From: Flagellimonas marinaquae
GTDB lineage: Bacteria > Bacteroidota > Bacteroidia > Flavobacteriales > Flavobacteriaceae
Direction of reading: 5' to 3'
Length of the DNA stretch: 64,000 bases
Assembly: GCF_023716465.1 (NCBI RefSeq)
Contig: NZ_CP092415.1
Location: forward strand, 3,449,501-3,513,500
Position numbers and translations under genes: made by a program. This document shows, in pieces, positions 27,958 to 37,078 of this stretch (positions are counted from its first letter, which is position 1; every line of letters begins with the position of its first letter). The notes below the pieces were generated by a model, which was not told the DNA's origin, ran no database searches, and saw nothing but the letters and a program-made list of their open reading frames with translations.

Positions 27958-28096
27958 ATAAATTGAAAAGAGCCCTGCCGCTAGGTCAGGACTCTTTTAC
28001 GAGAACACTATATGAAAATGAAAAAATTACTTTCGTTTTTTATTACATGGTAAATGTACCACTAGAGTTCTCGTAAGCGAAATTATTGTTGTGAAG
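27958..28096. repeat. 139-bp direct repeat, copy 2
   Basis: Second copy of the segment at 27616. The hairpin and the MKMKKLLSFFIT codons are preserved; the micro-ORF runs one codon longer here (ATTACATGG then TAA). Substitutions cluster after the micro-ORF. Copy 2 ends 48 bases before the stop of the convergent serine-hydrolase gene. Confidence 0.85.
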
Positions 28097-28143
28097 TATC
28101 AAAATATTGTGGTCATAGCTTAAGATCAATATATCTCATCGAT

Positions 28144-29478
28144 TTACGGTAACGCTTTTACGATGTTCGACAGCACCCCGTTTACATCAAAATGGGGCTC
28201 TTCGGCCAAACCGGTCCTTACAACGACCAGATCCTTGGAAGGAATCATAAATACATATTGGCCTTCGAAACCATTGCACGAAAAAAGGTCTTTTGGAACA
28301 TCGGGATATTTACCATCGGCATTCAACCAAAAATGAGCGCCATAGGTTCCATTGGAATGGGCAGTTGGTGTGGTTATATAATCTACCCATGTTGAATCGA
28401 ACAATTGTTCACCGTTCCAATTTCCTTTGTTTAAATACAATTGGCCAAATCGGGCCCAATCACGTGTGTTGGCCCATGCATAGGAAGACCCCACATAATT
28501 TCCAGCGATATCGGCCTCCATGACCATGGAGTACATACCGATCTTATCTATTAAGGATGCATAAGGAAAATCCAAATATTCTTGGTGGCTTCTAAACTGT
28601 TGCCTTAATATTCCGGACAAAAGGTTGGTAGTTCCCGAAGAGTAGTTCCAAATTTCCGTAGGTTCGGCGATTGCTTCCTTATTTTTTTGTGCCACCGTCA
28701 TATCACTATCCAAAAAAAGCATACGGGTCACATCCGAAATACCTGTATAATCTTCTTCCCAAGCCAATCCGCTTTGCATACGGAGCAAATGATCCAGGGT
28801 AATGTTCTTTCGCTCATCATCTTTCCATTCCACTATGGGAGCAGGCCAATCCATTTCAAATTTTCCTTGATGTTCCAATATTCCATAATACGTAGCAAGC
28901 ACGCTTTTGGTCATGGACCAACCTAAAATTGGGGTGTCCTTATCAAATCCATCAATATATTTTTCTGCCAACAAATGCCCTTTGTACAGTATGAGCAGGG
29001 TCCTGGTTTTTTGAGTTTCCGGTTCGGCAAATGCCATCGCAACAGCTTTATTGATCAAATCCATGTCCACCTCGGAAAAAATGGTGTCCACAGGTTCGGC
29101 CTGGCCAAAAGGATAAGGTAAAGTATCCATGGGTTGGTTCCTACGCGGCCTGATCTTCAATGCTTCTGGGTTGTAATCATCGTTTATTAAAACAGCACCC
29201 AATCCATCTCGGTACACCGCTTTACGCTCCATTAGGCCGTAAACAGTGGACGCAGCGGAAGATTCTGTCTTATTGACCTTGGTGGATGCCAATTCTATTA
29301 ACGGAGCACTGTTATCGTATTGGTTTATACTGGCGGCAGAACGATGCGCCACATAAACACCAGAGGCCATATTTTTGGCTGCATAACCGGAAATAATGTT
29401 CAATTTGGGATAATTAAGATATATGACCACTCCAATTACGATAAGGAGGAGTAACAGAACGCGCTTAAGTAGTTTCAT
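28144..29478 (-). CDS. Beta-lactamase-fold serine hydrolase, membrane-anchored
   Basis: About 444 residues from the ATG at 29478, where an N-terminal transmembrane anchor begins (VLLLLLIVIGVVIYLNY). The class C beta-lactamase/penicillin-binding fold is shown by the nucleophile motif SMTKS (SxxK), the second motif YSSGT and the third region YGAHFWLN. The product is probably periplasmic and may hydrolyse peptides or esters rather than confer resistance, since similar proteins are common and uncharacterised in marine Bacteroidota. Divergent from the pirin gene, with a 51-base gap. The frame is open upstream to 29523 but lacks a signal there. Confidence 0.88.
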   Translation of the reverse strand: MKLLKRVLLLLLIVIGVVIYLNYPKLNIISGYAAKNMASGVYVAHRSAASINQYDNSAPLIELASTKVNKTESSAASTVYGLMERKAVYRDGLGAVLINDDYNPEALKIRPRRNQPMDTLPYPFGQAEPVDTIFSEVDMDLINKAVAMAFAEPETQKTRTLLILYKGHLLAEKYIDGFDKDTPILGWSMTKSVLATYYGILEHQGKFEMDWPAPIVEWKDDERKNITLDHLLRMQSGLAWEEDYTGISDVTRMLFLDSDMTVAQKNKEAIAEPTEIWNYSSGTTNLLSGILRQQFRSHQEYLDFPYASLIDKIGMYSMVMEADIAGNYVGSSYAWANTRDWARFGQLYLNKGNWNGEQLFDSTWVDYITTPTAHSNGTYGAHFWLNADGKYPDVPKDLFSCNGFEGQYVFMIPSKDLVVVRTGLAEEPHFDVNGVLSNIVKALP

Positions 29479-29529
29479 TATAAAAGGATGTATTTGTAAC
29501 TTTCTGCAACCAAATATAAACAATTAAAC

Positions 29530-30402
29530 ATGTCGAACATTGGGATGATCATAGAAGAAAGGAGCCGTGATATTGGTGATTTTTTAGTGGGCAGGTTGAT
29601 ACCCTTTCGCAAAAAACGCATGATCGGCCCTTTTATATTTATAGATCACATGGGACCTACCAAATTGGGGCCAAATAAATATATGGATGTGGACCAGCAT
29701 CCCCATACGGGACTTTCTACTTTGACTTTTATGCTGGAAGGCGAAATAATGCACGAGGACAGCCTTGGGACCAAACAAAGAATAAAACCGGGCTCAGTAA
29801 ATTGGATGACGGCAGGGAAGGGGGTAACCCATACAGAAAGAACCCCGGAAGATCTAAGGAATGGTAATACATTTGTGGCACATGGCTATCAAATATGGGT
29901 AGCTTTGCCCAAAGATCTGGAAGATATGGCGCCAGAGTTTCATCATATAGAAGAAAAAGATATTCCCAGATGGAGAGACGAAAGTGCCGAATTTAAATTG
30001 GTGGCGGGACAAGGATATGGAAAAGAATCCCCTGTTCCCGTGCATTCCAACCTGTTTATGGTAGAGGTCAAGAACACAGAAGCCTATGCTCTAAATGTAA
30101 ACAGGAATTTGAGCGGCGAAATAGGTGTCTGTATCGTAAAGGGAAGTATTGAAGCCTGTGGTGAAACCGTAGGGGAGGGCAATATTTTAGTGTCCAAAGT
30201 AGAGGACACCTGTAACATAAAACTACAGCCCAATACACATTTATTGTTATTTGGTGGCGAACCTTTTCCAGAGGAACGCTATATTTATTGGAATTTTGTT
30301 GCATCCAGTCAAGAAAAGCTGGATCAGGCCAAAAAAGCATGGAGCGATAAAAATTTTCCGATGATGAAAAATGATAGTTCTTACGTACCCTTACCAGGGT
30401 AA
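29530..30402 (+). CDS. Pirin family bicupin protein
   Basis: A 290-residue double-cupin protein. The pirin metal site is visible in MDVDQHPHTGLSTLT and GEIMHEDSLG, with GSVNWMTAGKGVTHTER next. The C-terminal cupin includes LLLFGGEPFPEERYIYWNF, the family's ending. Some pirins are quercetin dioxygenases or metabolic regulators; which applies cannot be told from sequence. It opens a plus-strand run of five closely spaced genes (pirin, cytochrome/VCBS lipoprotein, 3D protein, amidase, M14 peptidase), 18 bases before the next. Confidence 0.93.
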   Translation: MSNIGMIIEERSRDIGDFLVGRLIPFRKKRMIGPFIFIDHMGPTKLGPNKYMDVDQHPHTGLSTLTFMLEGEIMHEDSLGTKQRIKPGSVNWMTAGKGVTHTERTPEDLRNGNTFVAHGYQIWVALPKDLEDMAPEFHHIEEKDIPRWRDESAEFKLVAGQGYGKESPVPVHSNLFMVEVKNTEAYALNVNRNLSGEIGVCIVKGSIEACGETVGEGNILVSKVEDTCNIKLQPNTHLLLFGGEPFPEERYIYWNFVASSQEKLDQAKKAWSDKNFPMMKNDSSYVPLPG

Positions 30403-30420
30403 GAAAACATAAACCAACCA

Positions 30421-31911
30421 ATGCCATATCAACCGAAAAGTACCCCCACATGCGTTTTACTTGCTATTGTTTTGACGTTAGTTTCGTGCAGTAACAAAAA
30501 ACCACAACAAACTGAAGAAGTACAACTGTACAACAAGTATTGCGCTAGTTGCCATGTTGCCCCTAAAATTAATGAACTTACCAAAGAAATCTGGGAAACC
30601 TCAGTTTTGCCGGCTATGGTAAATCGTATGGATGTAGAAGGTATGTACCAGGATCCGAACGAGGTAATTAAAGGCTATAGGCCAAAAATTACACTAAAGG
30701 ATTGGGCCAAACTGGAAAATTATATAATTTCCAACGCGCCCAAACTTTTTAAACCAATAAATGTTCCGCAAGCGGACACCCTAACACAATTTGCCTATAA
30801 GCCTTTTGCTTTGGATGATAAAAATGGTGCCATGATCACCTACTTGGAGTTTGCGAACCAAGGGAGCACACTATTTTATGGAGATCTTACAGGAAAGTTA
30901 AGCTCATTCGACTATTCACAGGAAAAGAGTCTTCAAATTTTTCAAGGTAATACCCCAATTACGTGGTACAGCAAAAAAGATTCAATAGAATGGATTAGCG
31001 AAGTGGGCATTCTAGGTCCATCAGAACTGGAAAAAGGGAAACTCACCCGTAAGATAGGAGATGATACCCTTGTACTGGAAAACCCTTTTCATAGGCCGGT
31101 ACATACACTGCTGGAAGATTTTGACGGAGATGGTAAAAATGAAATAGTGGTGAGCGAATTTGGTAACCAATCCGGCAGATTATCATTATTGACAGAGAAT
31201 GATCAAGGTACTTTCACTAAAAAAGTCTTGCTCAATCTCCCTGGAGCCATAAGAACGGTGGCGCGGGACATGGACAATGATGGTAAAAAGGACATTGTTG
31301 CCTTAATAACACAGAGCAACGAGAGTATAACCATCTTTTATCAAAAAGAAGATTTGGAATTTGAACCCATGAAAGTAATCGAATTCAGTCCTGTTTTTGG
31401 AACAAGCTGGTTTGAACTGGTCGATTATAATGATGATGGGTTGGACGATATTGTTACGGTACAAGGGGACAATGCCGATGTATCCTATATCAACAAGCCC
31501 TACCATGGCATGCGAATCCATTTAAATCAGGGAAACGACCATTTTAAGGAATCTTACTTTTATCCCATGTACGGGGCAACTAGGGTAGTTGCTCGGGACT
31601 TTGATCAAGATGGTGATTTGGATTTTGGATTGGTGAGCACCTTTCCCAACTACCAGGAATTTCCCGAACGTACCTTTGTATATTTGGAAAACATAAACCC
31701 CGAAAGCTATACCTTTAATACCAATATTTTGGAAGATCCCGTTATGGCACGCTGGTTTTTAATGGATGCTGCGGATATCGATAACGATGGGGATGAGGAT
31801 ATTGTACTGAGTTCGTTGACCTTGGGCTTTACACCGGTACCTAAAGTTCTATCCGATCGCTGGACCAATAGTAACGTCGACATAACCGTTTTGGAAAATT
31901 TGTTGCATTGA
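30421..31911 (+). CDS. c-type heme motif plus VCBS/FG-GAP propeller lipoprotein
   Basis: A 496-residue exported lipoprotein (LTLVSC lipobox near residue 23). A single c-type heme motif CASCH stands near residue 40, within a short cytochrome-like domain (YNKYCASCHVAP ... LKDWAKLENYI). About residues 180-490 hold at least five Ca-binding VCBS/FG-GAP repeats: DFDGDGKNEIVV, DMDNDGKKDIVA, DYNDDGLDDIVT, DFDQDGDLDFGL and DIDNDGDEDIVL. The combination suggests a surface redox or sensor protein with a beta-propeller. The stop overlaps the TTG start of the next gene, so they are co-translated. Confidence 0.86.
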   Translation: MPYQPKSTPTCVLLAIVLTLVSCSNKKPQQTEEVQLYNKYCASCHVAPKINELTKEIWETSVLPAMVNRMDVEGMYQDPNEVIKGYRPKITLKDWAKLENYIISNAPKLFKPINVPQADTLTQFAYKPFALDDKNGAMITYLEFANQGSTLFYGDLTGKLSSFDYSQEKSLQIFQGNTPITWYSKKDSIEWISEVGILGPSELEKGKLTRKIGDDTLVLENPFHRPVHTLLEDFDGDGKNEIVVSEFGNQSGRLSLLTENDQGTFTKKVLLNLPGAIRTVARDMDNDGKKDIVALITQSNESITIFYQKEDLEFEPMKVIEFSPVFGTSWFELVDYNDDGLDDIVTVQGDNADVSYINKPYHGMRIHLNQGNDHFKESYFYPMYGATRVVARDFDQDGDLDFGLVSTFPNYQEFPERTFVYLENINPESYTFNTNILEDPVMARWFLMDAADIDNDGDEDIVLSSLTLGFTPVPKVLSDRWTNSNVDITVLENLLH

Positions 31912-32345
31912 AAATCCCGATGATCATAGTAGTTTTGATCCTGTTGGGTTGTACACAGAAAAAAGTGGGCCCGCAGAGTAAACCTGCGCCAAAATACGAA
32001 TGGTACGGTCACGAGGTCATAGCTTCGGCATACAATTCGGTGTTCTGGCAAACAGACAGCATTAGTCCGTCCGTTGCCGCCTGGGGAGACACCCTAAAAC
32101 CGGGAATGAAATCCATTGCAGTATCCAGGGACCTCATAAAAATGGGACTAAGGCACAACACCATGGTGAAAATAGATACCTTTCCGGATACATTTCTGGT
32201 AAAAGATAAAATGCACTGGAGATGGAAAAACCGTATAGACATATATATGGGCAAAAACATAAAAAAAGCAAGGGAATGGGGCAAAAAGAAATTGATGATC
32301 TGCTACGCAGTTCCCTTGGATACAATTATAAATACAATTGAATGA
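31908..32345 (+). CDS. 3D-domain (double-psi beta-barrel) lipoprotein
   Basis: 145 residues starting at a TTG that overlaps the previous stop. A lipobox (LILLGC) follows a short signal. The body matches the 3D domain found at the C-terminus of MltA and in YuiC/resuscitation factors: VIASAYNSVFWQTDS, AAWGDTLKPGMKSIAVSRDL and the closing NRIDIYMG segment with conserved Asp. Such domains bind or cleave peptidoglycan. It sits directly before a peptidoglycan amidase gene with an ATGA overlap, which supports a cell-wall role. Confidence 0.83.
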   Translation: MKIPMIIVVLILLGCTQKKVGPQSKPAPKYEWYGHEVIASAYNSVFWQTDSISPSVAAWGDTLKPGMKSIAVSRDLIKMGLRHNTMVKIDTFPDTFLVKDKMHWRWKNRIDIYMGKNIKKAREWGKKKLMICYAVPLDTIINTIE

Positions 32346-33004
32346 GAAAAACAAGTCTGATTGCCCTAATGGCAATAGCCTTAGGAGGATGCTCCGTAAA
32401 AAAGGAAATCGTGGATATCCCTATTATTTTTGATGATCAACGGATCGAACTGACAAAAGAATATCTGCTGACCCGGTATGAGTTGGATCAAAAAACACCA
32501 GAAATTACACCAAAAATGGTAGTGTTACATTGGACAGCCATACCATCGTTGGCAAAATCGTTTACCGCTTTTAACCGTCCCACACTGCCCAATTGGCGTC
32601 CAGATCTGGAAAATGTGAGCGGGCTTAACGTTTCTGCCCATTTTTTGGTAGATCAAGATGGCACTATTTATCGCTTAATGCCAGAAACAACCATGGCACG
32701 TCACGTAATCGGGTTAAACCATTGTGCCATTGGTATAGAGAATGTTGGTGGTACCACAGATATGCCCATGACCAAACAACAACTAAAGGCCAATATATTT
32801 TTAGTTGAATATTTAGCTTCCAAATATGACATTGACTATGTAATAGGGCATCAAGAGTACACCAATTTCGAAGACCACCCACTCTGGTTGGAAGTAGATG
32901 ATGGGTATAGGACCGTAAAAAACGACCCTGGAATGGATTTCGTAGAAAAGGTAAGAAACGCCACCAAAAAATTTAATTTTAAACCTGTTCCAACAAAAAA
33001 ATAA
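32342..33004 (+). CDS. N-acetylmuramoyl-L-alanine amidase (amidase_2) lipoprotein
   Basis: A 220-residue zinc amidase that cleaves the bond between N-acetylmuramic acid and the stem peptide. The signal and lipobox (ALGGC) are N-terminal. Catalytic-domain landmarks are MVVLHWTAIPS (zinc His), NVSAHFLVDQDGTIYRLMPE, GLNHCAIGIENVGG, IGHQEYTNF (zinc His) and the KNDPGMDF zinc Asp region, all as in the T7-lysozyme/PGRP family. It overlaps the previous gene by ATGA and the next starts six bases later, in a short cell-wall operon. Confidence 0.93.
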   Translation: MRKTSLIALMAIALGGCSVKKEIVDIPIIFDDQRIELTKEYLLTRYELDQKTPEITPKMVVLHWTAIPSLAKSFTAFNRPTLPNWRPDLENVSGLNVSAHFLVDQDGTIYRLMPETTMARHVIGLNHCAIGIENVGGTTDMPMTKQQLKANIFLVEYLASKYDIDYVIGHQEYTNFEDHPLWLEVDDGYRTVKNDPGMDFVEKVRNATKKFNFKPVPTKK

Positions 33005-33009
33005 TCCAT

Positions 33010-34452
33010 ATGAAACAGTTATTGTCGTTACTAACCATCTTGTTGGCCGTTTGTGTACACGCACAAGACGAACTGACTTCCCAATTGTACAAAACATACG
33101 ACACATACAAGGAAACCAGTATTGGCAAAAGAAGAATTAAATATGCCGATATACAGCCATTAATTCAGAAAACGGCGGCCAATCCCAAGTTCAAGGTCCA
33201 AAAAGTTGGAGAATCCATACAAGGAAGAGACTTAAACTTGATCAGTATTGGTTCTGGAGACATCAATATTTTTTTGTGGTCGCAAATGCACGGAGACGAG
33301 CCCACGGCAACGCAGGCAATTTTTGATATCATCAATTTTTTGGATGCGCCTGAATTCAAGACCGAGAAAGAAGAAATACTCTCCAAGTTAAAATTGCATT
33401 TTTTACCGATGCTTAATCCCGATGGGGCGGAGGTATATACCAGAAGGAATGCATTGGGAATCGACATCAACCGGGATGCTTTGCGATTACAGTCTCCCGA
33501 GGGTCGAACCTTAAAAAGAATCCGTGACAGTTTGGACGCCGATTTTGGATTTAATCTGCACGATCAAAGTACGTACTACAATGCCGAACGTACAGAAAAA
33601 CCAGCCACTATTTCGTACTTGGCAACTGCTTATAACTACGAAAAGGATATCAACGAACTACGCGCCAATGCGATGAAGGTAATCGTATACATGGACAAGA
33701 TCATCCAAAACTATGCGCCGGGGCAGGTTGGGCGCTATAGCGACGATTTTGAACCCCGTGCATTTGGCGACAATATTGCAAAATGGGGCACAAGCTTAAT
33801 TTTAATCGAATCCGGAGGCTATACCAACGATCCCGAAAAGCAAGAAATTAGAAAACTAAATTATGTATCAATTCTTTCTGCTTTGTACACTATTGCCAAA
33901 GGGACATATAAGGACATCCCTATTGAAGATTACGAAAAAATACCACGTAACGACCGAAAGCTTTTCGATTTAAAGATTGAAAACGTGACCTACGAACTAT
34001 TGGGAAATGATTACACCCTCGATTTAGGAATTTTTAACCACGAAATCGATTTGGAAGACCATGAGCAATTTTATTATCGAGGTTCTGTCGGTGATCAAGG
34101 CGACCTTTCCACCTTTTATGGGTACAAGACCTTTGATGCCAAAGGGTACAAAATTGTGCCGCCTAAAGTGGCTAAGGTAGATCGTATTACCAACGCCATG
34201 GATCTGTTAAAAAATGGAGTGGCTTATGTAAAAACCGAAATGCCGGAAAAAAGCAGATTTGTTCATTTACCTTTAATGCTGGTCCATGAGGAGTTTGAAA
34301 TGAAGGATTTTAGTATTAGACCTGGCATTAATCCAACTTTCTTTTTAAAGAAAGACGGAATATTGACACATGCAGTAATCAACGGATTCTTAATTGACCT
34401 ATCTCAACCGTTGGATGGCCAAAATACAGGAAACGGATTGATTTTTCGCTAA
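33010..34452 (+). CDS. Exported M14 zinc carboxypeptidase
   Basis: A 480-residue exported protein (signal ending VCVHAQ). The peptidase M14 zinc site is QMHGDEPTATQ (HxxE) with the second His in GFNLHDQST; LNPDGAEVYTRRNALGIDINRD is the substrate-binding Asn-Arg segment, and the catalytic Glu is in LILIESGGY. The C-terminal ~180 residues form an extra domain with beta-rich character. The likely substrate is peptides or peptidoglycan stems, in keeping with the amidase six bases upstream. Last gene of the operon; a strong terminator follows at 34464. Confidence 0.92.
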   Translation: MKQLLSLLTILLAVCVHAQDELTSQLYKTYDTYKETSIGKRRIKYADIQPLIQKTAANPKFKVQKVGESIQGRDLNLISIGSGDINIFLWSQMHGDEPTATQAIFDIINFLDAPEFKTEKEEILSKLKLHFLPMLNPDGAEVYTRRNALGIDINRDALRLQSPEGRTLKRIRDSLDADFGFNLHDQSTYYNAERTEKPATISYLATAYNYEKDINELRANAMKVIVYMDKIIQNYAPGQVGRYSDDFEPRAFGDNIAKWGTSLILIESGGYTNDPEKQEIRKLNYVSILSALYTIAKGTYKDIPIEDYEKIPRNDRKLFDLKIENVTYELLGNDYTLDLGIFNHEIDLEDHEQFYYRGSVGDQGDLSTFYGYKTFDAKGYKIVPPKVAKVDRITNAMDLLKNGVAYVKTEMPEKSRFVHLPLMLVHEEFEMKDFSIRPGINPTFFLKKDGILTHAVINGFLIDLSQPLDGQNTGNGLIFR

Positions 34453-34463
34453 ATAAGAATCAT

Positions 34464-34502
34464 AAAAAATAACCCCTGCGTGTTGACAGGGGTTATTTTT
34501 TT
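34464..34502. terminator. Bidirectional terminator between M14 and DUF1080 genes
   Basis: AAAAAATAACCCCTG (34464-34478) pairs with CAGGGGTTATTTTTT (from 34487) around an 8-base loop. It serves the plus-strand M14 operon and overlaps the stop codon of the convergent DUF1080 gene at 34501. Confidence 0.85.
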
Positions 34503-35448
34503 ATTTTTTCAATGGGGTCACTTCAAAACTTCGGTACTCAATAGGTCCATGATCACCTTGGATCATAAAAGGGCCCGGTTCTCCTTCTTTACTGTCCAAA
34601 GCACCTCCCGTTATACCGGGAATGGTGGCATCGGAAATTACCGTTTTCCCATTCAATACCACAGTAACACGTCTTCCGATCAAGGTAATGTCATAAGTTT
34701 GCCATTCTCCTGCAGGTTTGGAAGCATTCTCATTGGGCTCCAAAAATCCATATACACCACCTAAATAGATGTCGGAAGGCTCCAGGCCTTGGCTGTCCAC
34801 TATCTGTACCTCATACCGACCACGCAAGTAGATTCCACTATTGCTTCCTTCGGGATACCTAAACTCTACATGTAGTTTAAAATCTTGAAATTTTTCATCC
34901 GTGATCAGATTTGATCCAGACTCTGGGCTGGTCAAAATACCATCCTTGACCTGCCATTGGTTCTTTTCTCCATCAATATGCCAGCCCGATAGGTCCTTGC
35001 CGTTAAAAACACTTATGGTTTTACCCCATTTAGGGTTTTCGGTATATGTCAATTTTGGGGCTTTTACCCCGGTCCAATCAATAATAGATCCATCGGTATA
35101 GATCAGGGTGCCTTTTAGTTTATCGTTTTCCAGCACTCCATGAAAAATCATGTCGCTGCCTTTAGGCTCCCATTGGTTGGGAATACTAAAGGTAAACTTG
35201 TTGTCACCATATGTTTCTACTTCGGAAATGGGCCTGGCGCTACCAAAGGCAAATACAAAACGGCCGATCAACGTAGCATGGCCCGAATGCCTGATCTCCA
35301 ACCAGGAAGGCGAGGTCTTGTCCATAAAATCCATTTCCAAGTCCCATCGGCCTTCCAACGGGCTTATATTTTGGGAATACATACTTGTTGTACAGGCGAG
35401 CAGAAAGCTACAAATAAAGGTGTAAATAGTTCTCTTTTGGGTCATCAT
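34501..35448 (-). CDS. DUF1080 (3-keto-disaccharide hydrolase-like) exported protein
   Basis: About 315 residues from the double ATG at 35448/35445; the frame continues to 35493 without a signal, so the later start is preferred. The signal peptide carries Cys (FLLACTTSMYSQ), probably signal peptidase I cleaved. Residues from about 160 match DUF1080: VFNGKDLSGWHIDGEKNQWQ, GSNLITDEKFQDFKLHVEFR, GSNSGIYLRGRYEVQIVDSQ and EWQTYDITLIGRRVTVVLNG. An N-terminal beta domain precedes it. DUF1080 enzymes hydrolyse 3-keto-glycosides; the substrate here is unknown. Confidence 0.9.
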   Translation of the reverse strand: MMTQKRTIYTFICSFLLACTTSMYSQNISPLEGRWDLEMDFMDKTSPSWLEIRHSGHATLIGRFVFAFGSARPISEVETYGDNKFTFSIPNQWEPKGSDMIFHGVLENDKLKGTLIYTDGSIIDWTGVKAPKLTYTENPKWGKTISVFNGKDLSGWHIDGEKNQWQVKDGILTSPESGSNLITDEKFQDFKLHVEFRYPEGSNSGIYLRGRYEVQIVDSQGLEPSDIYLGGVYGFLEPNENASKPAGEWQTYDITLIGRRVTVVLNGKTVISDATIPGITGGALDSKEGEPGPFMIQGDHGPIEYRSFEVTPLKK

Positions 35449-35519
35449 ATGTTTGTTGAGTTTTATTGCTGACCCAAGATACGTATAATCCAAAAAATGT
35501 TTCTGCTTTTATGTTCGGT

Positions 35520-36608
35520 CTACTCGCAGCCACCGGTAAATCCGTTGGCGCTAAATTTGGTCTGCACTGCCCCTTGAAGACTATTGTGGGTAAGCTGGAT
35601 CACCAAGTTGCTTTCGCCGCTTCCATCTCTCTTTGGTGTGCAATATTCGAACAAATAAAAACTATTCGCCTGTTCGGCAACTCTTTGGGAAATATCGTTA
35701 AAGGTATTTTCCAGCTCTTGGGAATTGCTCGCAAAAACACTGGCCGTTTTTCCAATTTCCGTAAGGACTTCGGTATCGATTTCCGCACCGAGTCCTATTG
35801 TAAAAAATGAAATATTCCTATCGGCATCGTTTACAGCTCGCAAGGCATCCGATTCGCTATAACGGGATGCTTGATCGGTTCCATCGGTAAACAATACCAC
35901 GGAAGCTGCGCCGATCACATCGGAATTTTCGGTGAGCAGATCTTCTGCTATTTCGGTGGATTTTATCACTGCTCCATAAAGATCAGTGGACGGGTCGTTA
36001 CTGATATCGGTGGTAATACCCTCTACAGAAGCGGTCAATTCGGTCGCAGAAGATGATAATGGGTTCAATAAATGAAGTTCGTCCTCACCATCAAACCAAT
36101 ATATGGCCATTTTAAACGAATCGGTAGCAGGACTCGGCATTACATTATTGATAAAGCTTGTCGATGCTGTCTTTAATTCATCCAAACTACTTTGTAGAAC
36201 ACTATTGCTCAGGTCCAAGACCAGAACAGTGTTGTTGTTGAATACTTGGGAGTTGGGGGATATACGTGCAAAAGATTCCGATGACGAAATGGAATTGAAA
36301 CAATCATCGTTCCTGCCTTGCTCATAAATGGCAAACTGTTCGGCGGTCAGTCCAGAAATGGGATTGCCCAAAAGATCGGATACTTTAAATAGTATGGAAA
36401 CTTTTCCGGGTAGGGTAGTAAACTCATCCTGAATGGACAATAGAAGATCGTTCTCTTCAAAACCAAGGCAGTCGTCCGGTTCTTCGCCAAGGCCCAATTC
36501 CCTGTCGTTGATGTTGAAACTAACATCGTCGTCCGCATTGCCACAAGAAAAAAGGATTAGGCTAAACGCCAAAATAAAGCTGAGCTGAAGTGTATTTTTC
36601 ATTTTCAA
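35520..36608 (-). CDS. VWA-domain lipoprotein
   Basis: A 362-residue lipoprotein (FSLILFSC, Cys near residue 22). After a short linker with GEEPDDCLGFEENDLLLSIQ, the von Willebrand A domain runs from about residue 125: MIDAS DLSNS (LVLDLSNSVL), STDLYGAVIKS (Thr) and VLFTDGTDQASR (Asp). Beta strands FKMAIYWFDG and ISFFTIGLGAEID agree with the fold. It is probably surface or periplasmic and adhesive or scaffold-like. Alone on the minus strand, 71 bases upstream of the DUF1080 gene. Confidence 0.87.
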   Translation of the reverse strand: MKMKNTLQLSFILAFSLILFSCGNADDDVSFNINDRELGLGEEPDDCLGFEENDLLLSIQDEFTTLPGKVSILFKVSDLLGNPISGLTAEQFAIYEQGRNDDCFNSISSSESFARISPNSQVFNNNTVLVLDLSNSVLQSSLDELKTASTSFINNVMPSPATDSFKMAIYWFDGEDELHLLNPLSSSATELTASVEGITTDISNDPSTDLYGAVIKSTEIAEDLLTENSDVIGAASVVLFTDGTDQASRYSESDALRAVNDADRNISFFTIGLGAEIDTEVLTEIGKTASVFASNSQELENTFNDISQRVAEQANSFYLFEYCTPKRDGSGESNLVIQLTHNSLQGAVQTKFSANGFTGGCE

Positions 36609-36826
36609 ATTAGTTAAGGTCCTTTCTGCACAACGTTGAAATCGATTGAAAAGTATCTGGATTTCGTGGAATTGAATTAAAGAAAAGTTAAAAGAATACC
36701 GGGGCTGTTAAAATGATTCAGATCCAGTTAATTTTTAATATTTTCACGTCCGTTGCAAAGCAACACAAACCTACCAACCTACCTGACCAAAATCAAAAGA
36801 ACACTAACACTATTAGGTTGAACTGT

Positions 36827-37078
36827 ATGACCATATTATTATTCGGGGCTACCAAAGATATTGTAGGAACCCCATCTTTATCTGTACCAACAGCAAGCCT
36901 CTCCGGAAAAAAAATCCCAAATACGGTAGGCGAGCTCAAGAAGTTTTTGGAAAGTCGTTATCCTGAACTCAAAAAAATTGCTAGGGTAACCGTGGCCGTC
37001 AACCAGAATTTTGCCAAAGATCATGAGAGAATCAATTCTTATGACGAAATTGCACTTATTCCATCACCAGAGGAGTAG
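36827..37078 (+). CDS. moaD: MoaD-like ubiquitin-fold protein without C-terminal Gly-Gly
   Basis: 83 residues from ATG 36827 (MTILLFGATKDIVG), the normal MoaD N-terminus; the frame extends back to 36713 without homology. MoaD carries sulfur to molybdopterin on a C-terminal Gly-Gly thiocarboxylate. Family features are ELKKFLESRYPEL, VTVAVNQNF and YDEIALIP. The chain ends PSPEE-stop instead of PPVSGG, with two GAG codons where GGG codons would give Gly-Gly, so the essential tail is missing. It is followed by mobA. Either the tail was lost by mutation or a sequence error exists; alternatively it is a MoaD-fold protein with another task. Confidence 0.75.
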   Translation: MTILLFGATKDIVGTPSLSVPTASLSGKKIPNTVGELKKFLESRYPELKKIARVTVAVNQNFAKDHERINSYDEIALIPSPEE

